Assembly: GCF_026625865.1 (NCBI RefSeq) | Contig: NZ_CP113067.1 | Span: 744,001-808,000 of the forward strand | Reading direction: 5' to 3' | Source: Microbacterium sp. SL75 | Lineage (GTDB): Bacteria; Actinomycetota; Actinomycetes; Actinomycetales; Microbacteriaceae | Length of the DNA stretch: 64,000 bases | In this document: in pieces, positions 1-9,670 of the stretch | Numbering within the stretch: position 1 is the stretch's first letter | Layout: the number at the start of each line of letters is the position of its first letter | The notes under the pieces: generated by a model | What the model saw: only the letters and a program-made list of their open reading frames with translations | Told to the model about the DNA's origin: nothing | The model's database searches: none | Translations under genes and position numbers: made by a program

Positions 1-1702
<1,702 letters not shown>

Positions 1703-1887
1703 AAGAAATGCATACAACCACCGGGAAAACGACAGTCATAGCGAGTTTGAAACTGACCAAAGAGAAAACATCAAAACTGACGAATTCATATGCCAACCCC
1801 CGGAAGGGCTGGTCTTTGATCCAAAGGAATTTCTCGCAATCCAACAAAAGTCAGACCGACGAGGAATAAATTGGCATTTGACAAGTG

Positions 1888-1910
1888 CACGCTGTTGAGT
1901 TCTCAAGGAA
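1888..1910 (-). other. rrn leader conserved element
   Basis: Read on the minus strand, this part of the 5' leader gives TTCCTTGAGAACTCAACAGC, a block that recurs in actinobacterial rRNA leaders and spacers. It is usually linked to antitermination or to pairing of the leader during pre-16S processing. The rest of the gap between 1703 and 2264 is leader plus promoter and holds no credible coding region. Confidence 0.55.
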
Positions 1911-2056
1911 CGGACGCACCCACAGAAACGATCTCTCGACCTACCCGTGAGGCGGTTCACTTCATTTGACCTGCGGACTCGGCAACCAGATCAGCGCAAT
2001 TGAGCTTCACGAAGAAGCAGTCAGACTGAGTTTGTGTGCCGAGTGGCAGGATCCCA

Positions 2057-2085
2057 ACTGTAGACCAAAGAGTCGAAACTCTCAA
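2057..2085 (-). promoter_or_regulatory. rrn promoter
   Basis: On the minus strand, TTGAGA (2085-2080) and TACAGT (2062-2057) are separated by exactly 17 nt, a good sigma-70/SigA-like promoter about 350 nt upstream of 16S. The -35 box overlaps the left arm of an inverted repeat, CTCAAGTG (2081-2088) with CACTTGAG (2110-2117). Additional rrn promoters may exist. Confidence 0.5.
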
Positions 2086-2264
2086 GTGTTGGTGTTGGGG
2101 GTGGTTCGCCACTTGAGAGGACGCGGGGCCTTTCGGCCGCTCCGCTCTCCCCTGTGGGGCGAACATGTAAGAGCTTACGTGCGACCCCGGGTTCGGTCGA
2201 ACTCATACGCTTCCCGGGCGTGTCGCGAAGCTCATTCCGCGAAATTCCGCGGAAGTCGGTGGGC

Positions 2265-3587
2265 TCAGAGGAACCGAGGCGCTCCGCCCCACCCGCCGAG
2301 CCACGCTTCGACCGACGGTTCCGCCCGCAGGACGTGCATGCCCTCGATGACGCGAGTGGTCTCTGCGTGCCCCAACCTCGTGCTCCACCGTATGCTCCTG
2401 GCGCGGGCCCGGCGGCTCGTCGCCGACCCGAGCGGCACCCCCTCCGCAGACCGCAGATGCACTCGTCCCACGTCACCTTCGCCGAGGACGGCGAGGGCAT
2501 CGCTCAGCGCATCGGGACGCAACACGACCACCGGGTGTTCCAGCTCCACCCTCACGCGCGGGTCCTCGGTGACGGTGGAGCGAACGCGGGGGTCAGCGCG
2601 CAGCGCGGCCGCATCCGGGACGGGAGCCATCACGACAGCGGCTCGAGGCAGCGCCGCAAGGAGCGAGTCGGCGCACACGAACGCGGCCGCGGTCGTCGTC
2701 ACCGGCACGCGTACCTCGATGTCGGGCATCGCGGGAAGGAGACCTCGTGCCGCTGACCCATCGACGGGGATCTTCGTCACCAGCTGAATCGACTGCCGAT
2801 TGCCCTCGGCCTCGCGCTCGGAGTCCCCCCGGCCCGCCCAGTCCGGGCCGTCGTGCCAGGCGACGGCATCCGGAACATGCGCGAGAACCGCGCCGGCTTG
2901 CCAGCATCGGTGCGCCCACTCCCAATCCTCTCCTCCGTACGACGAGAAGGTCTCGTCGAAACCGCCCACCTCTTCGAAGAATGATCGGGAGCAGGCCACG
3001 ACGGCGCTGATGACATACCGATAGGACCGGTCGTCGGCGAGCAGGAGGTTCTGACTGCGCTGGTACGCGTCTCGGAGCCAGGCCGGTTCGGGGAGTTCCC
3101 GTGCGGGACCGCATTCCTCGACCGGGATCTGGGCCGGGACGCCCGCGAAGTCCGCGTGTCGACGGCGCCCCACCGTCACCGCCTCGGACAGGAGTGCGGG
3201 AAGACGCGAGATTCGTCGCACGTACTCGGGTTCCGGGCTGGTGTCGGCATCCAAGAAGCAGAGAACGTCGCCCGACGCGGCCGCGGCTCCCAGGTTTCGA
3301 GCCGCGGCCGCGCGGAAACCGCGGTCCTCCTGACGAACCAGCAGGACGCCCTCGGGGACCGACGGCGCCTCGGGAGAGCCGTCGTCGGCGACGATGATCT
3401 CGAGACGGTTGCGCGGGTGATCCTGTCGGCGGAGAGCCTCGAGGGTGCGGGCGAGTTCCGCCGGCTGAGCGTAATGGGTGACGATGACGCTCACGCGCGG
3501 CGGTTGGGGCTCGAGGTGTGCGACCAGGTCCCAGCGGTTGCCCGGCACCCATGGCATCCGGTCGTTCCAGGGGGTGTCCCCCGTCAT
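2265..3587 (-). CDS. Family 2 glycosyltransferase
   Basis: This 440-residue protein probably transfers a sugar from a nucleotide donor to a surface glycan. It has a GT-A fold signature: VSVIVTHYAQP at the N-terminus, VADDGSP, and the metal-binding FLDADTSPEP. A later GGFDETFSSYGGEDWEWAHR block resembles the acceptor-side region of GT2/GT7 enzymes. The C-terminal 150 or so residues are an extension of unknown role. I chose the ATG at 3587 because it overlaps the upstream stop as ATGA; an ATG six codons earlier is also possible. It is the last gene of the three-gene minus-strand unit and reads towards the rrn operon. Donor and acceptor cannot be read from the sequence. Confidence 0.85.
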   Translation of the reverse strand: MTGDTPWNDRMPWVPGNRWDLVAHLEPQPPRVSVIVTHYAQPAELARTLEALRRQDHPRNRLEIIVADDGSPEAPSVPEGVLLVRQEDRGFRAAAARNLGAAAASGDVLCFLDADTSPEPEYVRRISRLPALLSEAVTVGRRRHADFAGVPAQIPVEECGPARELPEPAWLRDAYQRSQNLLLADDRSYRYVISAVVACSRSFFEEVGGFDETFSSYGGEDWEWAHRCWQAGAVLAHVPDAVAWHDGPDWAGRGDSEREAEGNRQSIQLVTKIPVDGSAARGLLPAMPDIEVRVPVTTTAAAFVCADSLLAALPRAAVVMAPVPDAAALRADPRVRSTVTEDPRVRVELEHPVVVLRPDALSDALAVLGEGDVGRVHLRSAEGVPLGSATSRRARARSIRWSTRLGHAETTRVIEGMHVLRAEPSVEAWLGGWGGAPRFL

Positions 3588-4585
3588 GACGTGACCTCGC
3601 TCCACCAGCGGAGGTACGCGCGGGCGGCGTCAGCGCGTTCGAAAGGCACAGGGTGCTGGCCGTGCCACGTGGAGGGTTCGTCGTCACGGGCGGCTGAGAT
3701 CGCCGCCGCGAGGGCGTCCGGCTCGACGAGGGTCACGGTGCCGGGCCGGAGCGCGGCCATCTCGTCGTTGTAGCGGTTGCGGACGGCGAGAGGACGGCGT
3801 CCCCAGCCGATCCACGAGGCCAGAGAGCCCGACGCCGAGACATGACGGTGCGCGATCACCGGGACGGCGATGCGACGCACCCGGTCGGCCATCTCGGCGT
3901 CGTCGAGCCACCCGGTCACTTCCACCGACACCCCCCGCGCGCCGGCGCGTCGCGCGAAGGCGTCGAGGTCGCCCGCGTGGCCGTCGGAGGCCCGTCCGAG
4001 CACGGTCAGTCGCGTCAGCCCCGCGGTCGCAGCGGCTTCGAGCGCCTCGTCATGGCCCTTGCCGGGGTAGAAGTATCCGAGGACGCCGACGGAGTCGTCG
4101 ACCTCCGGCGTTGCGAGCGGCACGGCCACGGAATCGACCGGGAGAGGCACGACGGCGACCGGGCCGTCGAAGACGCCCTCTTCGCGCAGCAGTTCGCGCT
4201 CATGGGCGCTGTTGACGACGACCCCGCGCGACGCCTCGGTCACGGCGCGATAGAAGGCTCGGCGCCGCGGGCGGTTGCGTTCGCCGTCGGATTCCTGCGG
4301 CACGTCGTGCAGCGTCACGGTGAGCGGATGCCGGGCGGCGAGGCCCGTGAGCGCGTGCGTCGCCTCCTCGGGCGATGCTCCCCACAGGCGGTCGGTGACG
4401 TGAGCGTGAACCGGCGTCCCCTCGGGGAGGGCGGCGAGAGCATCGACGGTCGTGATCCGCGCGTGCGGCTCCGCCGCCACGACTTCGGCCGCGATCTGCC
4501 GGGCGTAGACCGCGACACCGTGCGGGCCGGGATGGACGAGGAGCACCGGGAGGGTGGCATCCGGGATCGAGATCTTCGAACTCAT
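3584..4585 (-). CDS. GT4-like glycosyltransferase
   Basis: This 333-residue protein appears to be a GT-B glycosyltransferase. Near the N-terminus HPGPHGVAVYARQ resembles the glycine-rich acceptor loop of GT4 enzymes. VVVNSAHERELL and VAVVPLPVDS match the hinge region, and VGVLGYFYPGKGHDEALEA begins the donor-binding domain. The expected E-x7-E motif near the C-terminus is not obvious, so a GT4-like or inactive member is possible. The ATG at 4585 overlaps the preceding stop as ATGA; the in-frame stretch upstream of it is low-complexity Arg-rich shadow of the neighbour gene. It is the middle gene of the minus-strand glycan unit. Confidence 0.75.
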   Translation of the reverse strand: MSSKISIPDATLPVLLVHPGPHGVAVYARQIAAEVVAAEPHARITTVDALAALPEGTPVHAHVTDRLWGASPEEATHALTGLAARHPLTVTLHDVPQESDGERNRPRRRAFYRAVTEASRGVVVNSAHERELLREEGVFDGPVAVVPLPVDSVAVPLATPEVDDSVGVLGYFYPGKGHDEALEAAATAGLTRLTVLGRASDGHAGDLDAFARRAGARGVSVEVTGWLDDAEMADRVRRIAVPVIAHRHVSASGSLASWIGWGRRPLAVRNRYNDEMAALRPGTVTLVEPDALAAAISAARDDEPSTWHGQHPVPFERADAARAYLRWWSEVTS

Positions 4586-5523
4586 GCGGCGGCGCTCCAG
4601 ATGCGCAGCAGCGGGGCCATACGGTCGACGACGGCTGCGAGAAGGGCGGGACGTTTCGCGTAATAGGCGAGGTGGGCGCGGCGCACGGCGTCGGCCGAGA
4701 CGGTCTCGCCGGCCACGATCCATTCGGGGCGAGGTGCGGCGTCGAGGTTCCACGCGTCGACGACCCACGATTCGAGGGGCGCGCGCACCGAAGCGAGGAT
4801 CGGCCGCCCCGGGTCGACGACGCGTCCGGGCGAGCCCAGTGCCTCGACGATGCGCTCCCCCAGGGGTAGGAAGAGGGCGTTGCCGGGGTGATTGACCGTG
4901 CGCGCGAGGTCTTCGACGACGGGAGAGAAGAGGTCGGATGCCGCGACGTCAAGGCCGAGGGCCTCGCGGCGACGCAGTTCCGCAACGGAGGCGTCGGCCA
5001 GAGCGCGAACCGCCGAGGCGGGAAGGTGCGCGGGCACGCTCAGCCCACCCGCTTCGGCAACCGTGCGGACGTCGTGATAGGCCACCAGGGGCGGGTCCTC
5101 GGGGAACGCGGGGAGTCGGAGCACCGCCTGGAACGGGTGCAGACCCGCGAAGCGAACAGCGGGAACGAGCACCACGCGGGCGCCGGAAGGAAGCGAAGCC
5201 CGCAACTGCGCGGTGCCGAGCGGGAGGCCGCGGTAGTCGTCACGGATGGGCTGCGACACGAGGAAGGACGCCCCCGCGAGCAGAGCGTGCAGACGGGACG
5301 CTTCGGCGGCGTCGAGCTCGTGCACGGCGGGGATCCGCACGGCCGGCAGCTGTTCGGAGGCGATGACGAGCCGCAGGGACTCGGCCTGGCAGTTGCCGAC
5401 GACGACGCCGTAGCCGTCGGGGGCGGGTGCGTCGCCGAAGAACTCGGCGTAGTGGACACGACGCGCTATCACCGCGTCGCCGTGGTCCGCAAGGCTTGTC
5501 GCGCCTGCCCTCTCCGCACCCAT
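4582..5523 (-). CDS. WcbI-like polysaccharide biosynthesis protein
   Basis: The protein carries GYGVVVGNCQAESLR near its N-terminus, the signature of the WcbI family. The founding member is needed for a capsular polysaccharide in Burkholderia and is thought to be an acetyltransferase-like enzyme. Later blocks such as FLVSQPIRDDYRGLPLGT and HPFQAVLRLP also fit the family. The likely role is modification of a surface glycan together with the adjacent glycosyltransferases. The start is uncertain. The ATG at 5523 follows a -10-like TACGTT by six bases, which would suit leaderless translation, while the ATG at 5574 adds an acidic 17-residue tail and has only a weak ribosome site. It heads the minus-strand unit and is divergent from the plus-strand one. 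Confidence 0.75.
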   Translation of the reverse strand: MGAERAGATSLADHGDAVIARRVHYAEFFGDAPAPDGYGVVVGNCQAESLRLVIASEQLPAVRIPAVHELDAAEASRLHALLAGASFLVSQPIRDDYRGLPLGTAQLRASLPSGARVVLVPAVRFAGLHPFQAVLRLPAFPEDPPLVAYHDVRTVAEAGGLSVPAHLPASAVRALADASVAELRRREALGLDVAASDLFSPVVEDLARTVNHPGNALFLPLGERIVEALGSPGRVVDPGRPILASVRAPLESWVVDAWNLDAAPRPEWIVAGETVSADAVRRAHLAYYAKRPALLAAVVDRMAPLLRIWSAAA

Positions 5524-5637
5524 GATGTGAACGTATCCGTCGGTGTCGTCGTCGTCCCAACCGCCCCGTTGCATTGCGATGTGCCTGGCGATGCGGTACG
5601 CGCACCGTCACGCACGCAATCACGAGGAGGAGAGAAG

Positions 5638-6720
5638 ATCGTCGTCACCCCCATTCGAGTCGCCGCCGTTCCCTCGGCCCATCCCTACGTCGCCGCCATC
5701 GCGGATCCGCACCACGTTCGCGTGCTGGCCGACCCGCCGCCGCCGGGAGCTCCGGCCGGCCAGTGGTGGCCCCCGCAGGTCCTGCTGCCGGCGTGGCTCG
5801 AGGCGAACGTCGAAGATTTCGACCTGGTCCACGTGCATTTCGGGATCGAGTCGTACAGCCCCGCGGAACTCGAGGACACGGTCGCGACCCTGCGCCGCCT
5901 CGGTCGGCCATTGGTCTACACGGTGCACGATCTGGAGAACCCCCAGCTGAGCGCGCAGGACGAGCACCGCGCTTCGCTCGCCGTGCTCGCCGCCGCAGCG
6001 GACGAGCTCATCACCCTCACCGACACCGCCGGGGCCGAGGTGCACACGATCGCGCACCGCGCCACGACCGTGATCCCGCATCCGACCCTCCTCGGAGACG
6101 ATCCGCGTCCGACCGGATCGGCCCACGACACCACCCGTGTGGGCGTTCACCTGCGCGACCTCCGCCCCAACATCGACGGCGTCGGAACCACCGCCACGCT
6201 CGTGCGGGCCATTTCCGACCTGCGCGCTCAGGGAGCGCGCGTCGAGGCCGTCGTGCGGGTGAACGAGCGGGTACGCGACGAGGAGGCCGCGGCATCCATC
6301 GATCTGCTGGCCGCGGGGACCGAGGGCGTCCGCGTCGAGCGCGGGCCCCGTCTCGACGACGACGCGCTCGCCCGCTGGCTCGCCGACCTCGACGCGTGCG
6401 TGCTGCCCTACCGACACGGCACGCAGTCGGGATGGGCCGAGCTCTGCTACGACCTGGCCGTCCCAGTGATCGGTACGCGCATCGGACACGTCGCGGCTCA
6501 GCATCCGGACGATTTCCACACCTTCGACGTGGGTGAGCCCGTGTCCCTCGCGCGAGCGATCCTCGACGCCACGCACGAGGTGTGGTCCACGCCCGGTTCC
6601 GCTCGACGCGAGGGCGAAGTCCTGCGCCGACGCAGCGAGCGCTCCGCGGAGCTCGAGGACGTGCGATCAGCGCACCTCGCCGTCTATCGCCGCGTGCTCG
6701 CCGCCGAGGTGGCCGCGTGA
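5638..6720 (+). CDS. Glycosyltransferase, GT-B type, possible ATC start
   Basis: This protein of about 360 residues resembles GT4 glycosyltransferases: DLVHVHFGIES, VYTVHDLENPQ, a putative hinge region around TTVIPHPTLLG, and ACVLPYRHGTQSGWAELCYDL at the donor side. The start is odd. A strong ribosome site, AGGAGG at 5625-5630, is placed seven bases before an ATC codon at 5638, and the natural N-terminus VVTPIRVAAVPSAHP follows directly. The nearest standard in-frame start is a GTG at 5581, which adds 19 residues lacking similarity to a glycosyltransferase N-terminus. It is the first gene of a four-gene plus-strand unit with GTGA overlaps. Confidence 0.75.
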   Translation: MVVTPIRVAAVPSAHPYVAAIADPHHVRVLADPPPPGAPAGQWWPPQVLLPAWLEANVEDFDLVHVHFGIESYSPAELEDTVATLRRLGRPLVYTVHDLENPQLSAQDEHRASLAVLAAAADELITLTDTAGAEVHTIAHRATTVIPHPTLLGDDPRPTGSAHDTTRVGVHLRDLRPNIDGVGTTATLVRAISDLRAQGARVEAVVRVNERVRDEEAAASIDLLAAGTEGVRVERGPRLDDDALARWLADLDACVLPYRHGTQSGWAELCYDLAVPVIGTRIGHVAAQHPDDFHTFDVGEPVSLARAILDATHEVWSTPGSARREGEVLRRRSERSAELEDVRSAHLAVYRRVLAAEVAA

Positions 6721-7853
6721 TCCGCGGGCAGCGGCCGCTGCGCGTGCTGGTCGTCGCGCCGTCGCGCTACCCGCTTCGACAACCACACGCGGGCGGCCTC
6801 GAGGCCACCGTCTGGGATCGGGTGCGCTGGCTCCGTTCCCGCGGACACCAGGTCACCCTGTGCGCGGCGGAGGGTTCCGACTTCCTCGACGACGTGCCCG
6901 AGTTCCGCCTTCCCGCGCCGGAGTGGACGCGGCCGGAGCACTCCTCCGACACCGAGTACCCGCGGGGATACGCCGAAGCCGTCGACGCGGCCTTCGACGC
7001 CGCCCGGGACCGGCTGATCGCCGACCGCCATCACTTCGACGTCGTCGACAACCACAGCCTGCACCCGGCTCCCATCCGCTGGAGCGTCGAGGCCGACATC
7101 CCCGTCGTCACGACCCTGCACACGCCTCCGCTGGAGGCCCTGCTCGAGGCGGCAGCCGAGGTGTCCGAGGCCTCCCATCGGTTCGTCGCCGTGAGCCAGG
7201 CCACCGCGCGCGCCTGGTCGGTCGAGGGCGTCGACGCATTCGTCTTCCCCAACGGTGTCGACACCGATCAGTGGATCCGCGGTGCGGGCGGACCCTCGTG
7301 GGTCTGGTCGGGGCGCGTCGTCCCCGAGAAGGCCCCCCACCTGGCGATCGAGGCGGCGCGCGAGGCCGATGCGCACATCGTGCTGGCCGGGCGGATCGGC
7401 GATGTGGACTATTTCGAGCAGGAGATCGTCCCCCGTCTCGGCGTGCACGCGCGATACGTCGGCCCGCTTCACCAGGCCGATCTCTGCCGCCTGGTCGGGT
7501 CTTCGGCGGTCGCTCTCGTGACGCCGATGTGGGAGGAGCCGTTCGGGCTCGTGATCGCCGAGGCCCTCGCGACCGGGACTCCCGTCGCGGCCTTCGACAT
7601 CGGCGGCGTCTCCGAGGTGCTCGCGGGCATGCCGGGTTCGGCGACGGTCATGCCCGGCGACATCGTCGCCCTCGGGAAGGCCGCCGCCCACCTCGCCGCT
7701 GAGGGCGTTCGCGAGCCGCTCACGCGCGTGTGGACACGCCAAGCCGCGGTACGTCAGCATTCCCTCGCTCACCGGCACCGCGAGGTCGAGCGCGTGCTCA
7801 CCCACGTCGCGCAGCCCGCCGCCGCGCGCAGGGTGCCGGCGGTGTCGTGGTGA
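6717..7853 (+). CDS. GT4 glycosyltransferase
   Basis: This 378-residue protein is a clear retaining GT4 enzyme. The N-terminal acceptor loop is LRQPHAGGLEATVWD. The hinge FVFPNGVDTDQWI precedes the donor domain, with VWSGRVVPEKAPHLAIEAA. The C-terminal motif EEPFGLVIAEALATGTPV contains the E-x7-E pair that contacts the nucleotide sugar. Translation starts at a GTG whose last two bases begin the TGA of the gene before it, so coupling is likely. The product acts in the cytoplasm or at the inner membrane face in assembling a surface glycan. Confidence 0.9.
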   Translation: MIRGQRPLRVLVVAPSRYPLRQPHAGGLEATVWDRVRWLRSRGHQVTLCAAEGSDFLDDVPEFRLPAPEWTRPEHSSDTEYPRGYAEAVDAAFDAARDRLIADRHHFDVVDNHSLHPAPIRWSVEADIPVVTTLHTPPLEALLEAAAEVSEASHRFVAVSQATARAWSVEGVDAFVFPNGVDTDQWIRGAGGPSWVWSGRVVPEKAPHLAIEAAREADAHIVLAGRIGDVDYFEQEIVPRLGVHARYVGPLHQADLCRLVGSSAVALVTPMWEEPFGLVIAEALATGTPVAAFDIGGVSEVLAGMPGSATVMPGDIVALGKAAAHLAAEGVREPLTRVWTRQAAVRQHSLAHRHREVERVLTHVAQPAAARRVPAVSW

Positions 7854-8854
7854 TCGGCTGGTACGTCCACCATCACGGCTACGGGCATGTCGCGCGGTTC
7901 CTCGCGGTGACCCCGCACCTGCGGACGCCCGTCGTCGCCTTCTCGTCGATGCCCCGCCCGGCGGGCCTTGCTGCGGGGGTGGACTGGATCGAACTGCCCC
8001 CGGATGCCGACCCCTTCCCCCGGGCCGATGGGTCGACGGCCGATCCGCGAGACGCCGACCCCACGGTGCGCGGTCATCTGCACTGGGCACCGCACGATCA
8101 CCCGGGCCATCGCGACCGTCTGGCACTCATCGCTTCGACCGCCGCCGAACGGTCCGTGACGGCCCTGGTGGTGGACGTGAGCGTCGAGGTCGTGGCGCTC
8201 GCGCGCCTGCTCGGACTGCGCACCCTCGCCATGACGCAGCCCGGGACGCGCACGGACGCGCCGCACGCGCTCGCCTACGACCTCGCCGACGCCATCCTCG
8301 CGCCCTGGCCGCGCGGCGCCGTCTGCGCCGACGCACTGACGGCGCACGCCGATCGCGTGGTCTGGACGGGCGGGATCTCGCGCTTCGACGGACGCGAACG
8401 CGACGCACCGCGCGAGGAACGGTCGGTGCTGCTGCTGGGCCGGGTGGTCGACGAGCACGTCCGCGAGGATGCCGTCGCACGGCTTCGCGAGCGGGGATGG
8501 GACGTCACCTCGGCGGGACACGACCCCTCTTCCCGGGTCGACGATCCGTGGCCGCTGCTCGCACGCAGCACGGTCGTGGTGAGCGCCGCCGGGCAGAACA
8601 GCGTGGCGGATCTGGCTGCAGCGGGCGCGCGTGCAGTGGTCGTCGCGCAGGAGCGCCCGTTCGACGAGCAGCGGGACACGGCCGCAGCGCTCGAGCGGTG
8701 GGGGCTCGCCCGGCAGGGCGGCAGCGGCATCGACGCCGCGGGTCTCGTGGCGCTCGTCGAACTCGCCGCCGGAGACGACCCCGACTGGTCGCGGTGGCAG
8801 GTCGACGGAGCGGCCGCGCGCATGGCCGCGGCGATCGAGGCGGCGCTGCCGTGA
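7850..8854 (+). CDS. GT28/MurG-like glycosyltransferase
   Basis: This 334-residue protein has a short N-terminal domain beginning VIGWYVHHHGYGHVARF, where the GYGHVAR loop matches the GxGH motif of MurG and related GT28 enzymes. The C-terminal half carries TVVVSAAGQNSVADLAAAGAR and ERPFDEQRDTAAAL, the donor-binding pattern of the family. MurG uses UDP-GlcNAc; here the substrate is unknown. The GTG at 7850 overlaps the previous stop as GTGA; a GTG one codon earlier is equally possible. It is the third gene in the plus-strand glycan unit and clearly not murG itself, as no division genes are near. Confidence 0.85.
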   Translation: MIGWYVHHHGYGHVARFLAVTPHLRTPVVAFSSMPRPAGLAAGVDWIELPPDADPFPRADGSTADPRDADPTVRGHLHWAPHDHPGHRDRLALIASTAAERSVTALVVDVSVEVVALARLLGLRTLAMTQPGTRTDAPHALAYDLADAILAPWPRGAVCADALTAHADRVVWTGGISRFDGRERDAPREERSVLLLGRVVDEHVREDAVARLRERGWDVTSAGHDPSSRVDDPWPLLARSTVVVSAAGQNSVADLAAAGARAVVVAQERPFDEQRDTAAALERWGLARQGGSGIDAAGLVALVELAAGDDPDWSRWQVDGAAARMAAAIEAALP

Positions 8855-9663
8855 AGACCGCCGTCCTCACGGTCGCCTCGCGATCCCGGCGGGAGCACCT
8901 GGACCGCCAACGACGCGTGCTCGCCGAGGTCGCCGACGACATCGTGCGCGTCGAGGTCTGGCTCGATGAGACACCGCCGACCGACGTCCCGGATGCCGGC
9001 ACCCTCACGCTGCACGTTCCACCGGGGTCGACGGGGCTCCGCGTCGGCGAAGGTCGCAACCGTGCCGCCGCGGCGGCCATCGAGGCAGGGGCCGAGCTGC
9101 TCGTCTTCCTCGACGTGGACTGCCTGCCCGGCGCCGACCTGCTTTCCGCATACCGGACCGCGGCCTCGAGCAACCCCGACGCCGTCCTCTCGGGAGCGGT
9201 CACGTACCTGGTGAGCGTGCAGCGGCCGGAAACGGCATCCGATCTGCCCTTCCTCACCCGTCCCCACCGGGCCCGGCCCGCCCTGCCCGCCGGTGCGACC
9301 CGCCGAGCGACCCCGGAGGAGTACGACCTGTTCTGGTCGCTGTCCTTCGCCGTCACCCCCGCGACGTGGAAGCGCATCGGGGGGTTTCACCCGGGCTACG
9401 AGGGGTACGGCGCGGAAGACACCGACCTCGCCTGGACGGCGCGAGCGGCCGACATCGAGATGCTCTGGGTGGGCGGCGCGGACGCGTACCACCAGTGGCA
9501 TCCGGTGTCTTCTCCCCCGTGGCAGCATCTCGACGACATCCTGCGCAACGGCGCCACCTTCCACGAACGGTGGGGCGTGTGGCCGATGGGCGGGTGGCTC
9601 GAGGCGTTCGCAGCGGCCGGGGCCATCGAGCGACGCGAGGACGGGTGGGCGCGGGTGCGCTGA
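8851..9663 (+). CDS. Family 2 glycosyltransferase
   Basis: This 270-residue GT-A enzyme has RVGEGRNRAAAAAIEAGAE followed by the metal site LLVFLDVDCLPGADL. A GGFHPGYEGYGAEDTDLAW block matches the GT2/GT7 C-terminal region. It resembles the first glycosyltransferase of the locus (2265-3587) in the GG-x-G-x-EDxD/EDWE motif and may have arisen from a common ancestor. The GTG start overlaps the preceding stop as GTGA. It is the last gene of the four-gene unit; the next gene is convergent, only seven bases away. Confidence 0.9.
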   Translation: MKTAVLTVASRSRREHLDRQRRVLAEVADDIVRVEVWLDETPPTDVPDAGTLTLHVPPGSTGLRVGEGRNRAAAAAIEAGAELLVFLDVDCLPGADLLSAYRTAASSNPDAVLSGAVTYLVSVQRPETASDLPFLTRPHRARPALPAGATRRATPEEYDLFWSLSFAVTPATWKRIGGFHPGYEGYGAEDTDLAWTARAADIEMLWVGGADAYHQWHPVSSPPWQHLDDILRNGATFHERWGVWPMGGWLEAFAAAGAIERREDGWARVR

Positions 9664-9670
9664 ATCCCGA

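Noticed and set aside
2160..2260. Palindromes GTAAGAGCTTAC and TTCCGCGGAA after the first glycosyltransferase
   Set aside because: They are short and without a stable long stem or T-run; not enough to call a terminator or operator.
4888..5637. Upstream in-frame extension of the glycosyltransferase at 5638
   Set aside because: It is antisense to the WcbI-like gene and has no glycosyltransferase features; the ribosome site at 5625 marks the real start region.
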